Origin: Streptomyces sp. 378 | Lineage (GTDB): Bacteria; Actinomycetota; Actinomycetes; Streptomycetales; Streptomycetaceae | Direction: 5' to 3' | Assembly: GCF_030124145.1 (NCBI RefSeq) | Contig: NZ_JASKMS010000028.1 | Span: 1-64,000 of the forward strand | DNA: 64,000 nt | Shown: positions 17,164-26,474 of the stretch, piece by piece | How the letters are laid out: every line of letters begins with the position of its first letter | Position numbering within the stretch: the first letter of the stretch is position 1 | Notes under the pieces: model-generated | Told to the model about the DNA's origin: nothing | The model's database searches: none | What the model saw: only the letters and a program-made list of their open reading frames with translations | Program-made: the position numbers and the translations under genes

Positions 17164-18015
17164 ATGACTGGGCGGCAGCGGGAACGGCGGCACAGGCGGA
17201 CGGGTGCGGCGTTCGTCGCGGCCGGGGTCCTGGCCGGGGCGGGGCTGGGCACGGCGGGGTGCGCGGGCGGCGACGCGGTCGCCGGGGACTCCGGGGGCGG
17301 GGACGCGGTCGTCGCGCTGCGGCAGGCCGCCGACCGGCTCACCGACGCGGGGAGCTCCAAGGCCCGTACGTCGATGGAGATGGCCGCCGGCGGGACGCGG
17401 GTCACCATCCGGGGCGCGGGGGTGTACGACTACCGCGAGCGGAGGGGGCGGCTCAAGGTGCTGCTGCCGCAGGATCCCGCGGGGGCCGCCGAGCGCCGGC
17501 CGATCACCGAGCTGCTCGCGCCGGGCGCGCTGTTCATGAAGAACCGGGGCGCCGGAGTGCCCGCGGACAAATGGGTGCGGGTGGACACGCGGACCCTGTC
17601 CGACGGCAACCTCGTCACCGGCGGGGCCACCGATCCGTTCACGGCGGCCGAGGTGCTGCTCGGGACACGGACGGCGACGTACGTGGGCAGGACGGAGGTC
17701 GCGGGGACCGGGGTGCGGCACTACCGGGGGACGGCGGACCTCTCCGACGCGGCCCGGCGTGCCTCGGAGGGGAACAAGGGATCCCTGAAGGCGGCGGCCA
17801 AGGGGTTCGCCACCGCGGACGTGCCCTTCGACGCCTACCTCGACGACGAGGGGCGCATCCGCAAGGTCAGGCACCGGTTCAGCTTCCTCAACGGGCAGCA
17901 GAAGAGCCCCGTGGCCGTCGCTTCCACCACCCTGCTCTACGATTTCGGGGCCTCGGTGCGCGTACGGTTGCCGCACGCCGACGACATCTACGCGGGCAAG
18001 ATCGCCGAGGAGTGA
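17164..18015 (+). CDS. LppX/LprG-like secreted lipoprotein
   Basis: A 283-residue lipoprotein with a basic N-terminus, a hydrophobic segment and lipobox GTAGC. The mature part resembles LppX/LprG-type lipoproteins (segments such as KWVRVDTRTL and DVPFDAYLDDEGRIRKVRHRF), which carry lipids between membrane and envelope in mycobacteria. A GTG at 17131 with GAGGGGG upstream is an alternative start; the ATG gives a more ordinary signal peptide. The role in Streptomyces is inferred only. Confidence 0.85.
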   Translation: MTGRQRERRHRRTGAAFVAAGVLAGAGLGTAGCAGGDAVAGDSGGGDAVVALRQAADRLTDAGSSKARTSMEMAAGGTRVTIRGAGVYDYRERRGRLKVLLPQDPAGAAERRPITELLAPGALFMKNRGAGVPADKWVRVDTRTLSDGNLVTGGATDPFTAAEVLLGTRTATYVGRTEVAGTGVRHYRGTADLSDAARRASEGNKGSLKAAAKGFATADVPFDAYLDDEGRIRKVRHRFSFLNGQQKSPVAVASTTLLYDFGASVRVRLPHADDIYAGKIAEE

Positions 18016-18106
18016 CCGGCGTGAACTAGCCCGTCCGTGCCATGCGCGGTGTGTAGGCCGCTCCCTACTCTAGGAAGTCGGTGACGGCAGAGACGAGGTG
18101 ATGCAC

Positions 18107-18274
18107 GTGGCTCCGGTCGGCGGTACGGCAGTTCAGGACCACGTGGCCCTCGCCGAGATCGAGCTGTGCGGGGAGCTGATCATCGCGGCCTCGGCGGCCC
18201 AGGAGCGGCTCAGTTTGGAGAGCATCGACGAGGTGCTGAAGGTGGCCGAGGAGCGGGAGTCCGCACGGCGCTGA
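18107..18274 (+). CDS. Small conserved hypothetical protein
   Basis: A 55-residue acidic, helical protein with VALAEIELCGELIIAASAA and a C-terminal SLESIDEVLKVAEE helix. The GTG at 18107 is preferred over the ATG at 18101 because GAGGTG at 18095-18100 then has normal spacing. I recall close relatives in many Streptomyces, always of unknown function. It lies between a lipoprotein gene and the convergent csoR. Confidence 0.75.
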   Translation: MAPVGGTAVQDHVALAEIELCGELIIAASAAQERLSLESIDEVLKVAEERESARR

Positions 18275-18304
18275 ATCCGGGCGTCCCGCGAGCCCGGGCC
18301 CGGG

Positions 18305-18673
18305 TCAGGTCCGCAGCATGCGGGCGATCGCCTGGGTCGCCTCCTTCACCTTGGCGTCGATCTCGTCACCGCCCTTGAGGGCGGCGTCGGCGACGCAGTG
18401 CCGCAGGTGCTCCTCCAGCAGTTGCAGGGCGAAGGACTGCAGGGCCTTGGTGGAGGCGGAGACCTGCGTGAGTATGTCGATGCAGTAGACGTCCTCGTCG
18501 ACCATGCGCTGCAGGCCGCGGATCTGGCCCTCGATACGGCGCAGGCGCTTGAGGTGCTCGTCCTTCTGCTGGTGGTACCCGTGCACACCGTGGTCATGAT
18601 CGGGCGCCGCGTTCGCACCGGCGGTGCCGGGGGTGACTGGGGTGACATCTGTTGTGTCGGTCACGTCCGTCAT
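18305..18673 (-). CDS. csoR: CsoR-family copper-sensing repressor
   Basis: A 122-residue all-helical metal-sensing repressor. The copper ligands match CsoR exactly in spacing: C64 (DVYC), H89 and C93, that is 25 and 4 residues apart as in C36-H61-C65 of the M. tuberculosis protein. The N-terminal ~35 residues are an extra His/Asp-rich extension. Cu(I) binding should release it from DNA. A perfect palindrome with CsoR operator features lies 30 bases upstream, indicating autoregulation. No copper exporter is adjacent. Confidence 0.93.
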   Translation of the reverse strand: MTDVTDTTDVTPVTPGTAGANAAPDHDHGVHGYHQQKDEHLKRLRRIEGQIRGLQRMVDEDVYCIDILTQVSASTKALQSFALQLLEEHLRHCVADAALKGGDEIDAKVKEATQAIARMLRT

Positions 18674-18702
18674 CGCTTCCTCCTGGTGGGCAGAGGGCCG
18701 AC

Positions 18703-18723
18703 ATATACCCCTGGTGGGTATAT
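18703..18723. promoter_or_regulatory. CsoR operator (ATATACCC-N5-GGGTATAT)
   Basis: Perfect 8-bp arms ATATACCC and GGGTATAT are separated by CTGGT, immediately upstream of csoR. Known CsoR operators have the same TACCC...GGGTA core. A further GGGTATAC half-site lies at about 18740-18748. It probably overlaps the csoR promoter. Confidence 0.8.
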
Positions 18724-18875
18724 GGTACCGAACTTTGCTGGGTATACGGCCCTGGAACCGCCCCCGTGCTCACCACCGTGCCCCATGGGCGACACTGGTG
18801 GGCGGCCGATAGCCGTGGCCGGATGTTGCGCCTAGCATCGGCCTGACCGAAACCGAAGCACCCCGAGGACCCCAC

Positions 18876-19496
18876 GTGCGCTTTCGTCTGACCCCCAGGG
18901 AGACGAGCTTCTACGACATGTTCGCCGCCTCCGCGGACAACATCGTCACGGGCTCGAAGCTCCTCATGGAACTGCTCGGGGCGGACACACCCGCCCGGGC
19001 CGAGATCGCAGAGCGTATGCGGGCAGCGGAACACGCAGGTGACGATGCCACGCACGCGATCTTCCACCAGCTGAACTCCTCGTTCATCACGCCGTTCGAC
19101 CGCGAGGACATCTACACCCTCGCCTCGTCCCTCGACGACATCATGGACTTCATGGAGGAGGCCGTCGACCTGGTCGTCCTCTACAACGTCGAGGAACTGC
19201 CCAAGGGCGTCGAGCAGCAGATCGAGGTCCTGGCGCGCGCCGCCGAGCTGACGGCCGAAGCGATGCCGCACCTGCGGACCATGGAGAACCTCACCGAGTA
19301 CTGGATCGAGGTCAACCGGCTGGAGAACCAGGCCGACCAGATCCACCGCAAGCTCCTGGCGCACCTCTTCAACGGCAAGTACGACGCGATGGACGTCCTC
19401 AAGCTGAAGCAGATCGTGGACGTGCTGGAGGAAGCGGCGGACGCCTTCGAGCACGTGGCGAACACGGTGGAGACCATCGCCGTCAAGGAGTCCTGA
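18876..19496 (+). CDS. DUF47/PhoU-like Pit accessory protein
   Basis: A 206-residue helical protein of the DUF47 (TIGR00153-like) family, recognised by its RLTPRETSFYDMF start, the EHAGDDATHAIFHQLNSSFITPFDREDI block and the NRLENQADQIHRK repeat, which bind metal in PhoU-like bundles. It is encoded seven bases before the phosphate transporter, as usual, and probably regulates it. The start is GTG with GAGGAC upstream. Confidence 0.95.
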   Translation: MRFRLTPRETSFYDMFAASADNIVTGSKLLMELLGADTPARAEIAERMRAAEHAGDDATHAIFHQLNSSFITPFDREDIYTLASSLDDIMDFMEEAVDLVVLYNVEELPKGVEQQIEVLARAAELTAEAMPHLRTMENLTEYWIEVNRLENQADQIHRKLLAHLFNGKYDAMDVLKLKQIVDVLEEAADAFEHVANTVETIAVKES

Positions 19497-19503
19497 ACCT
19501 TTC

Positions 19504-20502
19504 ATGGACAACCTTGCTCTGGTCGTGACCATCGGGGTCGCGCTCTTCTTCACGTACACCAACGGCTTTCACGACTCGGCGAACGCGATCGCCACGTCCG
19601 TCTCGACCCGTGCGCTGACGCCGAGGGCCGCGCTGGCCATGGCCGCGGTGATGAACCTCGCCGGCGCGTTCATGGGCTCCGGTGTCGCCAAGACGGTCAG
19701 TGAGGGCCTGATCCAGACACCGACGGGGTCGAAGGGGATGGGGATCCTCTTCGCCGCGCTGGTGGGCGCGATCGTCTGGAACCTCATCACCTGGTACTTC
19801 GGGCTGCCCTCGTCCTCCTCGCACGCGCTGTTCGGCGGGATGGTCGGTGCCGCGCTGGCCGGCGGGACGACGGTCTACTGGCACGGGGTGCTGGAGAAGG
19901 TCGTCCTCCCCATGTTCATCTCCCCGGTGGTCGGTCTGCTGGCCGGCTATCTGGTGATGACCGCCATCATGTGGCTCTTCCGGAACGCCAACCCGCACAA
20001 GACCAAGAGGGGTTTCCGGATAGCGCAGACCGTCTCGGCGGCCGGCATGGCGCTCGGGCACGGTCTGCAGGACGCGCAGAAGACCATGGGCATCGTGGTG
20101 ATGGCGCTCGTCATCGCCGATGTCGAGGACTACGGCGATCCGATTCCCGTGTGGGTCAAGGTCGCCTGTGCGGTGATGCTGTCGCTGGGAACGTACGCCG
20201 GTGGATGGCGGATCATGCGGACCCTGGGGCGGAAGATCATCGAGCTGGACCCGCCGCAGGGCTTCGCGGCGGAGGCGACGGGCGCGACGATCATGTTCAC
20301 CTCGGCGTTCCTGTTCAGGGCGCCGATCTCCACGACCCATGTGATCACCTCCGCGATCATGGGCGTCGGGGCCACGAAGCGGGTGAACGCCGTGCGGTGG
20401 GGCGTCGCCAAGAACATCATCCTGGGGTGGTTCATCACGATGCCGGCGGCCGCACTGGTGGCCGCGGCGTCCTACGGGATCGTGCAGCTGGCCTTCCTGT
20501 AA
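19504..20502 (+). CDS. pit: Low-affinity inorganic phosphate transporter (Pit family)
   Basis: A 332-residue PiT permease. The two family signatures are present: GFHDSANAIATSVSTRAL near the N-terminus and GHGLQDAQKTMGI in the second half, with about ten hydrophobic helices. It probably moves metal-phosphate with protons. It is co-transcribed with the DUF47 protein and convergent with pstB across a shared terminator. Having both Pit and Pst systems side by side gives low- and high-affinity uptake. Confidence 0.96.
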   Translation: MDNLALVVTIGVALFFTYTNGFHDSANAIATSVSTRALTPRAALAMAAVMNLAGAFMGSGVAKTVSEGLIQTPTGSKGMGILFAALVGAIVWNLITWYFGLPSSSSHALFGGMVGAALAGGTTVYWHGVLEKVVLPMFISPVVGLLAGYLVMTAIMWLFRNANPHKTKRGFRIAQTVSAAGMALGHGLQDAQKTMGIVVMALVIADVEDYGDPIPVWVKVACAVMLSLGTYAGGWRIMRTLGRKIIELDPPQGFAAEATGATIMFTSAFLFRAPISTTHVITSAIMGVGATKRVNAVRWGVAKNIILGWFITMPAAALVAAASYGIVQLAFL

Positions 20503-20527
20503 CCGGCCCGGCACCGCCGCGGACGCG

Positions 20528-20566
20528 AAAAGGCCCGCCCCCGGGAGCCGGGGGCGGGCCCTTTTT
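20528..20566. terminator. Bidirectional terminator between pit and pstB
   Basis: Perfect 13-bp arms (GGCCCGCCCCCGG at 20532-20544 and its complement at 20548-20560) enclose GAG, with AAAA on the left and TTTTT on the right. It can terminate pit transcription rightward and pst transcription leftward. Confidence 0.93.
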
Positions 20567-20620
20567 CGGCCTCGCGGTGGCACCGCCATGCAGCACCGCG
20601 AGGAGACTCGGCGGGCCGGA

Positions 20621-21397
20621 TCAGCCGAAGCGGCCGGAGATGTAGTCCTCCGTGGCCTGGATCGACGGGTTGGAGAAGATGCGCTCCGTGTCGTCGATCT
20701 CGATGAGCTTGCCGGGCTGGCCGACCGCCGACAGGTTGAAGAACGCCGTGCGGTCGGAGACGCGCGCCGCCTGCTGCATGTTGTGCGTCACGATGACGAT
20801 CGTGAAGCGCTCCTTCAGCTCGCCGATCAGGTCCTCGATCGCCAGGGTGGAGATCGGGTCCAGGGCCGAGCAGGGCTCGTCCATGAGCAGGACGTTCGGC
20901 TCCACCGCGATCGCCCGCGCGATGCACAGGCGCTGCTGCTGGCCGCCCGACAGGCCCGAGCCGGGCTTGTTCAGGCGGTCCTTGACCTCGTTCCAGAGGT
21001 TCGCGCCCTTGAGGGACCGCTCGACGATGTCCGACAGCTCGTTCTTCTTGTAGTTGCCGTTCAGCCGCAGGCCCGCCGCCACGTTGTCGAAGATCGACAT
21101 CGTGGGGAACGGGTTCGGCCGCTGGAACACCATGCCGACCTCACGGCGCACGGACACCGGGTCGATGCCCGATCCGTAGAGGTCCTCGTCGTCGAGGAGC
21201 ACCTTGCCCTCGACCCGGCCGCCCGAGGTGACCTCGTGCATCCGGTTCAGCGTGCGCAGGAACGTCGACTTGCCGCAGCCGGACGGGCCGATGAACGCCG
21301 TCACCGAGCGCGGCTCGACGGTCATCGAGATGTCCTCGATCGCCTTGTGGGAGCCGTAGTAGGCGGTCAGTCCGCTTACGTCGATTCGCTTGGCCAT
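20621..21397 (-). CDS. pstB: Phosphate ABC transporter ATPase PstB
   Basis: A 258-residue PstB with Walker [10 protein letters not shown], the [15 protein letters not shown]-loop region, signature LSGGQQQR and Walker [14 protein letters not shown], all diagnostic for PstB. It energises high-affinity phosphate uptake through PstC-PstA. It is the last gene of pstS-pstC-pstA-pstB, 43 bases after pstA, and lies before the bidirectional terminator. Confidence 0.98.
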   Translation of the reverse strand: MAKRIDVSGLTAYYGSHKAIEDISMTVEPRSVTAFIGPSGCGKSTFLRTLNRMHEVTSGGRVEGKVLLDDEDLYGSGIDPVSVRREVGMVFQRPNPFPTMSIFDNVAAGLRLNGNYKKNELSDIVERSLKGANLWNEVKDRLNKPGSGLSGGQQQRLCIARAIAVEPNVLLMDEPCSALDPISTLAIEDLIGELKERFTIVIVTHNMQQAARVSDRTAFFNLSAVGQPGKLIEIDDTERIFSNPSIQATEDYISGRFG

Positions 21398-21440
21398 GAC
21401 TACTTCACTTCCAGACTCAGTCAGTCGCTGTATGGCCGCT

Positions 21441-22502
21441 TCAGCGACCGGTCTTCGGGGCCTTCCAGCGGGCGATGCCGCGGGCCGCGAGGTTCAGCAC
21501 CATGATGAACGCGATGAGCGTCAGTGCCGCCGCCCAGGCACGGTCGTAGGCCGCGCCGGAGCCACCGCTGTTGGCGTACTGCAGGTAGATGTACATCGGC
21601 AGCGAGGCCTGCGGGTCCTTGAAGGGGTTGGCGTTGATGAAGTTCGTACCCCAGACCAGCAGCAGCACGGGAGCGGTCTCTCCGGTGATGCGCGCGATCG
21701 CGAGCATCACGCCGGTGGTGATGCCGCCCAGGGACGTCGGAATGACGACCTTCAGGATGGTGCGCCACTTCGGCACGCCCAGCGCCAGCGACGCCTCGCG
21801 CAGCTCGTTGGGGACGAGCTTGAGCATTTCCTCCGTGGAGCGGACGACCACCGGGATCATCAGGATGCACAGGGCCAGCGAACCGGCGAAGCCGGTGGGA
21901 CCGAGGTCGAGCATCAGGACGATGCTGAGGATGAACAGACCCGCGACGATCGACGGGATGCCCGTCATGACGTCGACGAAGAAGGTGACGGCCTGCGCGA
22001 GCCTGCCGCGCCCGTACTCGACGAGGTAGACCGCGGTCAGCACACCCACCGGCACGGAGATCAGGGTGGCGATGCCCACCTGCTCCAGCGTGCCGAGGAT
22101 GGCGTGGTAGATACCGCCGCCGGGCTCGCTGTCGGCGACCACGCCCATCGAGTGGGTGAGGAAGTACATGTCGAGGACCTTGACACCGCGCTTCACGGTC
22201 TCCCAGATCAGGGAGATCAGCGGGATGACGGCGAGGAGGAACGCGACCCACACCAAGCTGGTCGCCGTCCGGTCCTTGGCCTGCCGCTTGCCCTCGACGC
22301 GCGCGGAGATGGCGTACGACCCGAGGACGAACAGGCCTGCGGCGATCAGGGCCCACTGGATGTCGCTGTGCAGCCCGGCCGCGGCGCTGACGCCGAGACC
22401 GAGGGCGATCGAGCCGGCGGCCACCGCCCAGGCGAACCACTTGGGCAGGGTAGCGCCGCGCAGGGAGCTCGGGCGCTTGCCGGAGAGGGTTGCGTTGCTC
22501 AT
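21441..22502 (-). CDS. pstA: Phosphate ABC transporter permease PstA
   Basis: A 353-residue permease with extra N-terminal hydrophobic segments before the conserved transport domain; the EAA-like loop is [23 protein letters not shown]. Its ATG overlaps the pstC stop as ATGA, ensuring equal production of the two permeases. Confidence 0.97.
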   Translation of the reverse strand: MSNATLSGKRPSSLRGATLPKWFAWAVAAGSIALGLGVSAAAGLHSDIQWALIAAGLFVLGSYAISARVEGKRQAKDRTATSLVWVAFLLAVIPLISLIWETVKRGVKVLDMYFLTHSMGVVADSEPGGGIYHAILGTLEQVGIATLISVPVGVLTAVYLVEYGRGRLAQAVTFFVDVMTGIPSIVAGLFILSIVLMLDLGPTGFAGSLALCILMIPVVVRSTEEMLKLVPNELREASLALGVPKWRTILKVVIPTSLGGITTGVMLAIARITGETAPVLLLVWGTNFINANPFKDPQASLPMYIYLQYANSGGSGAAYDRAWAAALTLIAFIMVLNLAARGIARWKAPKTGR

Positions 22503-23497
22503 GCGTTGGCCCCCGAGTACTCCTTGCGGCGGGCGATGATCAGGCGGGCCGCGCCGTTGACCAGCAGGGTGATGACGAAGAGCACGAGACCGGACGCGAT
22601 CAGCGCGTCCCGGCCCAGCTCGGTGGCCTCGTTGAACTTGCTGGCGATGTTCTGGGCGAAGGTGCCACCGCCCGGGTTGAGCAGGCTGGTGGTGATGTCG
22701 AAGGTCGGCGAGAGCACCATGGCGACGGCCATGGTCTCGCCGAGCGCGCGGCCGAGGCCGAGCATCGAGGCGGAGATGACGCCGGAGCGGCCGAAGGGCA
22801 GGACGGACATGCGGATGACCTCCCAGCGCGTGGCGCCGAGGGCGAGGGCCGCCTCTTCGATCATCTGCGGGGCCTGGCGGAAGACCTCGCGACTCACGTT
22901 GGTGATGATCGGGAGGATCATGATCGCGAGCACGATGCCGACGGTGAACAGCGAGCGGGCGGCGCCGCCGTTCCACTGGAAGAGGCCGGTCCAGCCGAGG
23001 TAGTCGTCCAGCCAGCCGTAGAGCCCGTCCAGGTGCGGCACGAGCACGAGGGCGCCCCACAGGCCGTAGACGATGGACGGCACCGCGGCGAGCAGGTCGA
23101 CCACGTACGCGATGGGGCCGCCGAGCTTGCGCGGGGCGTAGTGCGTGATGAACAGGGCGATGCCGACCGCGATCGGCACGGCGATGACCATGGCGATGAT
23201 CGACGAGACGATGGTGCCGTAGGCCAGGACCGCGATGCCGAAGACCGGCGGCGTGCCGCTGGGGCTCCACTCGAAGGTGGTGAAGAAGTTGGCCTCGTCC
23301 TTGCTGATCGCGAGGGCGGCGCGATAGGTCAGGAAGGCCGCGATGGCGGCCATGATCACCAGCACGAGGATGCCGGACCCGCGGGAGAGGCCGAGGAAGA
23401 TCCGGTCTCCGGGACGGGTGGCGCCGCGCGCGGCGCGCTTCTGCTCGGCCTCGGACGGCTTGGGTGGTGCGCTGGGATTCTGTGTCGTTATGTCCAT
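22499..23497 (-). CDS. pstC: Phosphate ABC transporter permease PstC
   Basis: A 332-residue inner-membrane permease with six or more helices and the EAA loop EEAALALGATRWEVIRMSV. The ATG at 23497 has GGAGAA upstream. It is separated from pstS by a hairpin that may lower expression of pstCAB relative to the binding protein. Confidence 0.97.
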   Translation of the reverse strand: MDITTQNPSAPPKPSEAEQKRAARGATRPGDRIFLGLSRGSGILVLVIMAAIAAFLTYRAALAISKDEANFFTTFEWSPSGTPPVFGIAVLAYGTIVSSIIAMVIAVPIAVGIALFITHYAPRKLGGPIAYVVDLLAAVPSIVYGLWGALVLVPHLDGLYGWLDDYLGWTGLFQWNGGAARSLFTVGIVLAIMILPIITNVSREVFRQAPQMIEEAALALGATRWEVIRMSVLPFGRSGVISASMLGLGRALGETMAVAMVLSPTFDITTSLLNPGGGTFAQNIASKFNEATELGRDALIASGLVLFVITLLVNGAARLIIARRKEYSGANA

Positions 23498-23563
23498 CAG
23501 GTTCTCCGGTCTGCGGAGCCGTCCCGTGTGCGGGAGGGCTCCTGGCGGCGGTGCACCGGACGA

Positions 23564-23595
23564 TGCGGCCCAGCCCCGGTCGGGACCGGGCCGCA
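23564..23595 (-). terminator. Hairpin between pstS and pstC (attenuator or mRNA stabiliser)
   Basis: CCCGGT-CGGG-ACCGGG forms an inner stem, flanked by an outer TGCGG/CCGCA pairing with bulged bases. There is no T run on the leftward transcript. Such a hairpin after pstS would allow more PstS than permease, as is usual for binding-protein operons. The function is inferred. Confidence 0.55.
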
Positions 23596-23603
23596 CACTC
23601 AGG

Positions 23604-24728
23604 TCAGCTCAGGCCGTTGATGGTCTCGCGGACCTTGGTGATGACCTCTTCGGGCATCGGGGCGTAGGCGGCGTCCTCCAGCAGGCCCTGGCCGTCCTCC
23701 GACGCCATGTAGCCGAGGAAGGACTTGACCGCGGGCAGCGTGTCGGCCTTGTTGCCCTTGTCGCAGACGATCTCGTAGGTCACCAGCGTGATCGGGTAGG
23801 CGCCCTCGGCCTTGGTCGCGTAGTCGAGCTCGAGGGCGAGGTCCTTGCCGGTGCCGACCTGCTTGGCCGCTGCGATGGCCTGGGTGGCGTTCTCCAGGGT
23901 GGCCTCGACCGGCTTGGAGGCGCCCGTGTCGATGCTGACCGTCTTCATGCCGTCCTTGGCGTAGGAGAGCTCGAAGTACGAGATCGCGCCCGAGGTCTGC
24001 TTCACCTGCTGAGCCAGGCCGGAGGAGCCCTGCGCGGACTGGCCGCCCTTGGCCTCCCAGGCCTTGCCCGGCTCGTACTTCCAGTCCTTCGGCGCGGCGG
24101 CCTTCAGGTACTTGGTGAAGTTGTCCGTCGTACCGGACTCGTCCGAGCGGTGGAAGGCCTGGATCTTGAGGTCCGGCAGCGTGGCGTCGGGGTTGAGCTC
24201 CGCGATCGCCGGGTCGTTCCACTTGGTGATCTTGCTGTCGAAGATCTTGGCGAGGGTGGGCGCGTCCAGGACGAGGTTGTCGACGCCCTCCACGTTGTAA
24301 CCGATGGCGACCGGGCCGCCGACCATCGGGATGTCGATGGCCTGGCCGCCGGTGCAGACCTTCTTGGACTGCTCGACCTCTTCGGGCTTCAGCGCGGAGT
24401 CCGAGCCGGCGAACGCGGTCTGGCCCTGCAGGAACGCGGTGATGCCCGCGCCCGAGCCGGTCGGGTTGTAGTTGACCTGCACGCTCTTGCAGGCCGCGGT
24501 GTACTGCTTGACCCACGCGTCGATCGCGTTCTTCTGCGCGGAGGAGCCCGACGCCTGCAGCTGGCCCTTGGCGTCGTCGCACTTGATGTTGCTCGGCGCG
24601 GCGGCGTTGGAGGAGTCTCCGCCCGGGTTGCCGGTGTCGTCGGAGCCGCACGCCGTGAGGGCCAGGGCGCCGGAGACGGCGAGAGCACCGAGAGCGAGGG
24701 CCCGCCGGTTCATGCGCTGAAGCTTCAC
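23604..24728 (-). CDS. pstS: Phosphate-binding lipoprotein PstS
   Basis: A 374-residue lipoprotein with lipobox LTAC and the phosphate-binding signatures SGSSAQ, NPTGSGAGI and the RSDESGTTDNFTKYL segment. It captures phosphate outside the cell. The GTG start has GGAAGGAAC upstream; an in-frame ATG four codons later is possible. A PHO box lies about 140 bases upstream, so it should be induced by PhoR-PhoP in phosphate starvation. Confidence 0.97.
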   Translation of the reverse strand: MKLQRMNRRALALGALAVSGALALTACGSDDTGNPGGDSSNAAAPSNIKCDDAKGQLQASGSSAQKNAIDAWVKQYTAACKSVQVNYNPTGSGAGITAFLQGQTAFAGSDSALKPEEVEQSKKVCTGGQAIDIPMVGGPVAIGYNVEGVDNLVLDAPTLAKIFDSKITKWNDPAIAELNPDATLPDLKIQAFHRSDESGTTDNFTKYLKAAAPKDWKYEPGKAWEAKGGQSAQGSSGLAQQVKQTSGAISYFELSYAKDGMKTVSIDTGASKPVEATLENATQAIAAAKQVGTGKDLALELDYATKAEGAYPITLVTYEIVCDKGNKADTLPAVKSFLGYMASEDGQGLLEDAAYAPMPEEVITKVRETINGLS

Positions 24729-24865
24729 TTGAGTTCCTTCCAAGAGCCGCCGTCCTGAATCGGCGGCGTGCGAAGTCTGAGTGACGCTGACGCGGTCGCA
24801 CCGAGCAGGCGCGGCTCGCGTCGGTAAGGCCGAAATTAGGCAGATCAGGTGAAGGCGCCGATGGC

Positions 24866-24887
24866 CGCACATGAACGAGGGGTGAAC
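24866..24887 (-). promoter_or_regulatory. PHO box (PhoP binding site) for pstS
   Basis: On the leftward strand two tandem 11-base units, GTTCACCCCTC and GTTCATGTGCG, match the Streptomyces PhoP direct-repeat consensus (GTTCACC plus four). A third, weaker CTTCACC unit lies at about 24848-24854. A possible -10, TAATTT, is at 24833-24838. Confidence 0.87.
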
Positions 24888-24975
24888 CCCTGCCTAAGGC
24901 CTGGTGAGGTCACGGAATGCTTACGGGGAGAACGCGACGGCATCGCGCTGTCGCGGACGAAACGGGACCGTCCGG

Positions 24976-25410
24976 TCAGCCGGCGGTCCGGGGCAGCCGC
25001 AGAACGGCCAGCAGTTCGTCGACCAGGGGCCGGTCGTCCGGCCGGGTGAGACGGGCACGCGCGGTGGCGGGCGCCAGCCACAGGACCCGGTCCACCTCGT
25101 CCGTCGGGGAGAACGCGCAGGACAGGGCCTCGGCCGCCCAGTAGCGGACGTGCTTGGGACGGCCGCCGGCCAGATAGCGCTGGTCGGACAGCTCGGCGCC
25201 CGGCTCGGCCCGGCAGCCCGTCTCCTCCGCCACCTCGCGCAGGGCAGCCGCGAGTGCCTCCTCGCCGGGCTTCAGCTTGCCCTTCGGCCAGGACCAGTCG
25301 TCGTATTTCGGCCGGTGGACCAGGCACAGCTGCAACGCGCCGGTGGCGGAGCGGCGCCACAGGACGCAGCCGGCCGCCCGGACGGTGGTGTCGGGGACAT
25401 CCGCGCTCAT
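24976..25410 (-). CDS. NUDIX hydrolase
   Basis: A 144-residue single-domain NUDIX enzyme. The box is complete: G-x5-E-x7-REVAEETG (GKLKPGEEALAAALREVAEETG region). The start overlaps the CHAD gene stop as ATGA. Related actinobacterial enzymes hydrolyse nucleoside or dinucleoside polyphosphates, which would fit its position in a polyphosphate operon, but the substrate is not shown by the sequence. Confidence 0.94.
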   Translation of the reverse strand: MSADVPDTTVRAAGCVLWRRSATGALQLCLVHRPKYDDWSWPKGKLKPGEEALAAALREVAEETGCRAEPGAELSDQRYLAGGRPKHVRYWAAEALSCAFSPTDEVDRVLWLAPATARARLTRPDDRPLVDELLAVLRLPRTAG

Positions 25411-26474
25411 CCGGTGCTCACCACCTCTGTCTGCCAGCACTGCTGGAACGCGAAGCGCGCCGCCTCCACCTCGTGCCGCTGGTCGGCGTGGAGCACGCCC
25501 AGGGCGTACGCCGTGGCGGGAGCGATCCGGGGGGTGCGGGCCGCCTGGGCCGCCGCCGCACCCGCCTCCGAGGCGTCGCGGTGCCGGTTCAGGGCCTGTC
25601 CGGCGGAGAGCAGGCGCAGGTCGACCACCGCGTTGCCCTGGGGGCCGCTGACGGCCTCGCGGGCGTAGCGGTGCAGGCGCAGCAGCAGGCGGACCTGGTG
25701 CCACGGGGCGTCCTGCGGATGCGGGACCGTGTCCGGGGACAGGCCGTGGACGAGGGCCGCGGCGTTGTACGGGTTCCCGGCGGTGACGAGGGGGAGGGCG
25801 GCCACGGCGTCGGCGAGGCGGTCCTGGGCGGCGGTGGCGAGGGGGCGCAGGTCGGTGTCGCCGGCGGCCTTGGTGAGGGGGACCTCGCTGGCCAGGACGG
25901 CGACCTTGTCCGCGACGGCGTGGAAGCGGCTGCTGCCCAGGGCTTGCAGGGCCGTGGAGTGGGCCCGGGTGCGGGCGAGGGTCAGCTGCCGGTCGAGCAG
26001 GGCGCCCGCCTTGGCGGCGCCCACGGTGAGATTGCCGCGTTCCTGGGCGGGGTCACCGGCCTTGGCGGGTGCCGTCGCGCCCGCTCGCGCACCCGTCTGC
26101 GCCGGAAAGGCCGTGGAACCCGACAGGCGGTGCAGCGCCGTCAGCAGGCGCTCCAGCCGGGCCGTGTACGCGTGCTCCATGGCCAGCGTCCCCGACACCC
26201 AGGCGAGTTCGGGGCGCATCGCCTCGCACCAGTCGGTGTCGAGGAGGGACTGGAAGGTGTGCAGGCTGGCGCTGACGCGGCGGGCCGAGCGGCGCAGGGC
26301 GCGGGCCGCCTCGGCGGATCCCTCCGAGCCGTTCGCCCCCGACCCCGTCTCCCGGTGCAGGCGCAGCGCTCGGAGGAACTCCGTGGCCTGGGCCCGCAGA
26401 TAGCCCGCGAGGGTGTCTCCGGTGGGGGCGGGCCCGGCCAGGGGGCTCGTCGGGTCAAGGTGTCGCTGTGCCAC
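25407..26474 (-). CDS. CHAD-domain (polyphosphate-binding) protein
   Basis: A 355-residue helical protein with conserved basic and His positions of the CHAD fold ([18 protein letters not shown] near residues 58-75; [11 protein letters not shown] in the second half). CHAD domains bind inorganic polyphosphate. The GTG start lies inside the ppk 3' end (20-base overlap) with GGAGGCG upstream, and its stop overlaps the NUDIX start. It could tether or dose polyphosphate made by Ppk; this is inference. Confidence 0.88.
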   Translation of the reverse strand: MAQRHLDPTSPLAGPAPTGDTLAGYLRAQATEFLRALRLHRETGSGANGSEGSAEAARALRRSARRVSASLHTFQSLLDTDWCEAMRPELAWVSGTLAMEHAYTARLERLLTALHRLSGSTAFPAQTGARAGATAPAKAGDPAQERGNLTVGAAKAGALLDRQLTLARTRAHSTALQALGSSRFHAVADKVAVLASEVPLTKAAGDTDLRPLATAAQDRLADAVAALPLVTAGNPYNAAALVHGLSPDTVPHPQDAPWHQVRLLLRLHRYAREAVSGPQGNAVVDLRLLSAGQALNRHRDASEAGAAAAQAARTPRIAPATAYALGVLHADQRHEVEAARFAFQQCWQTEVVSTG

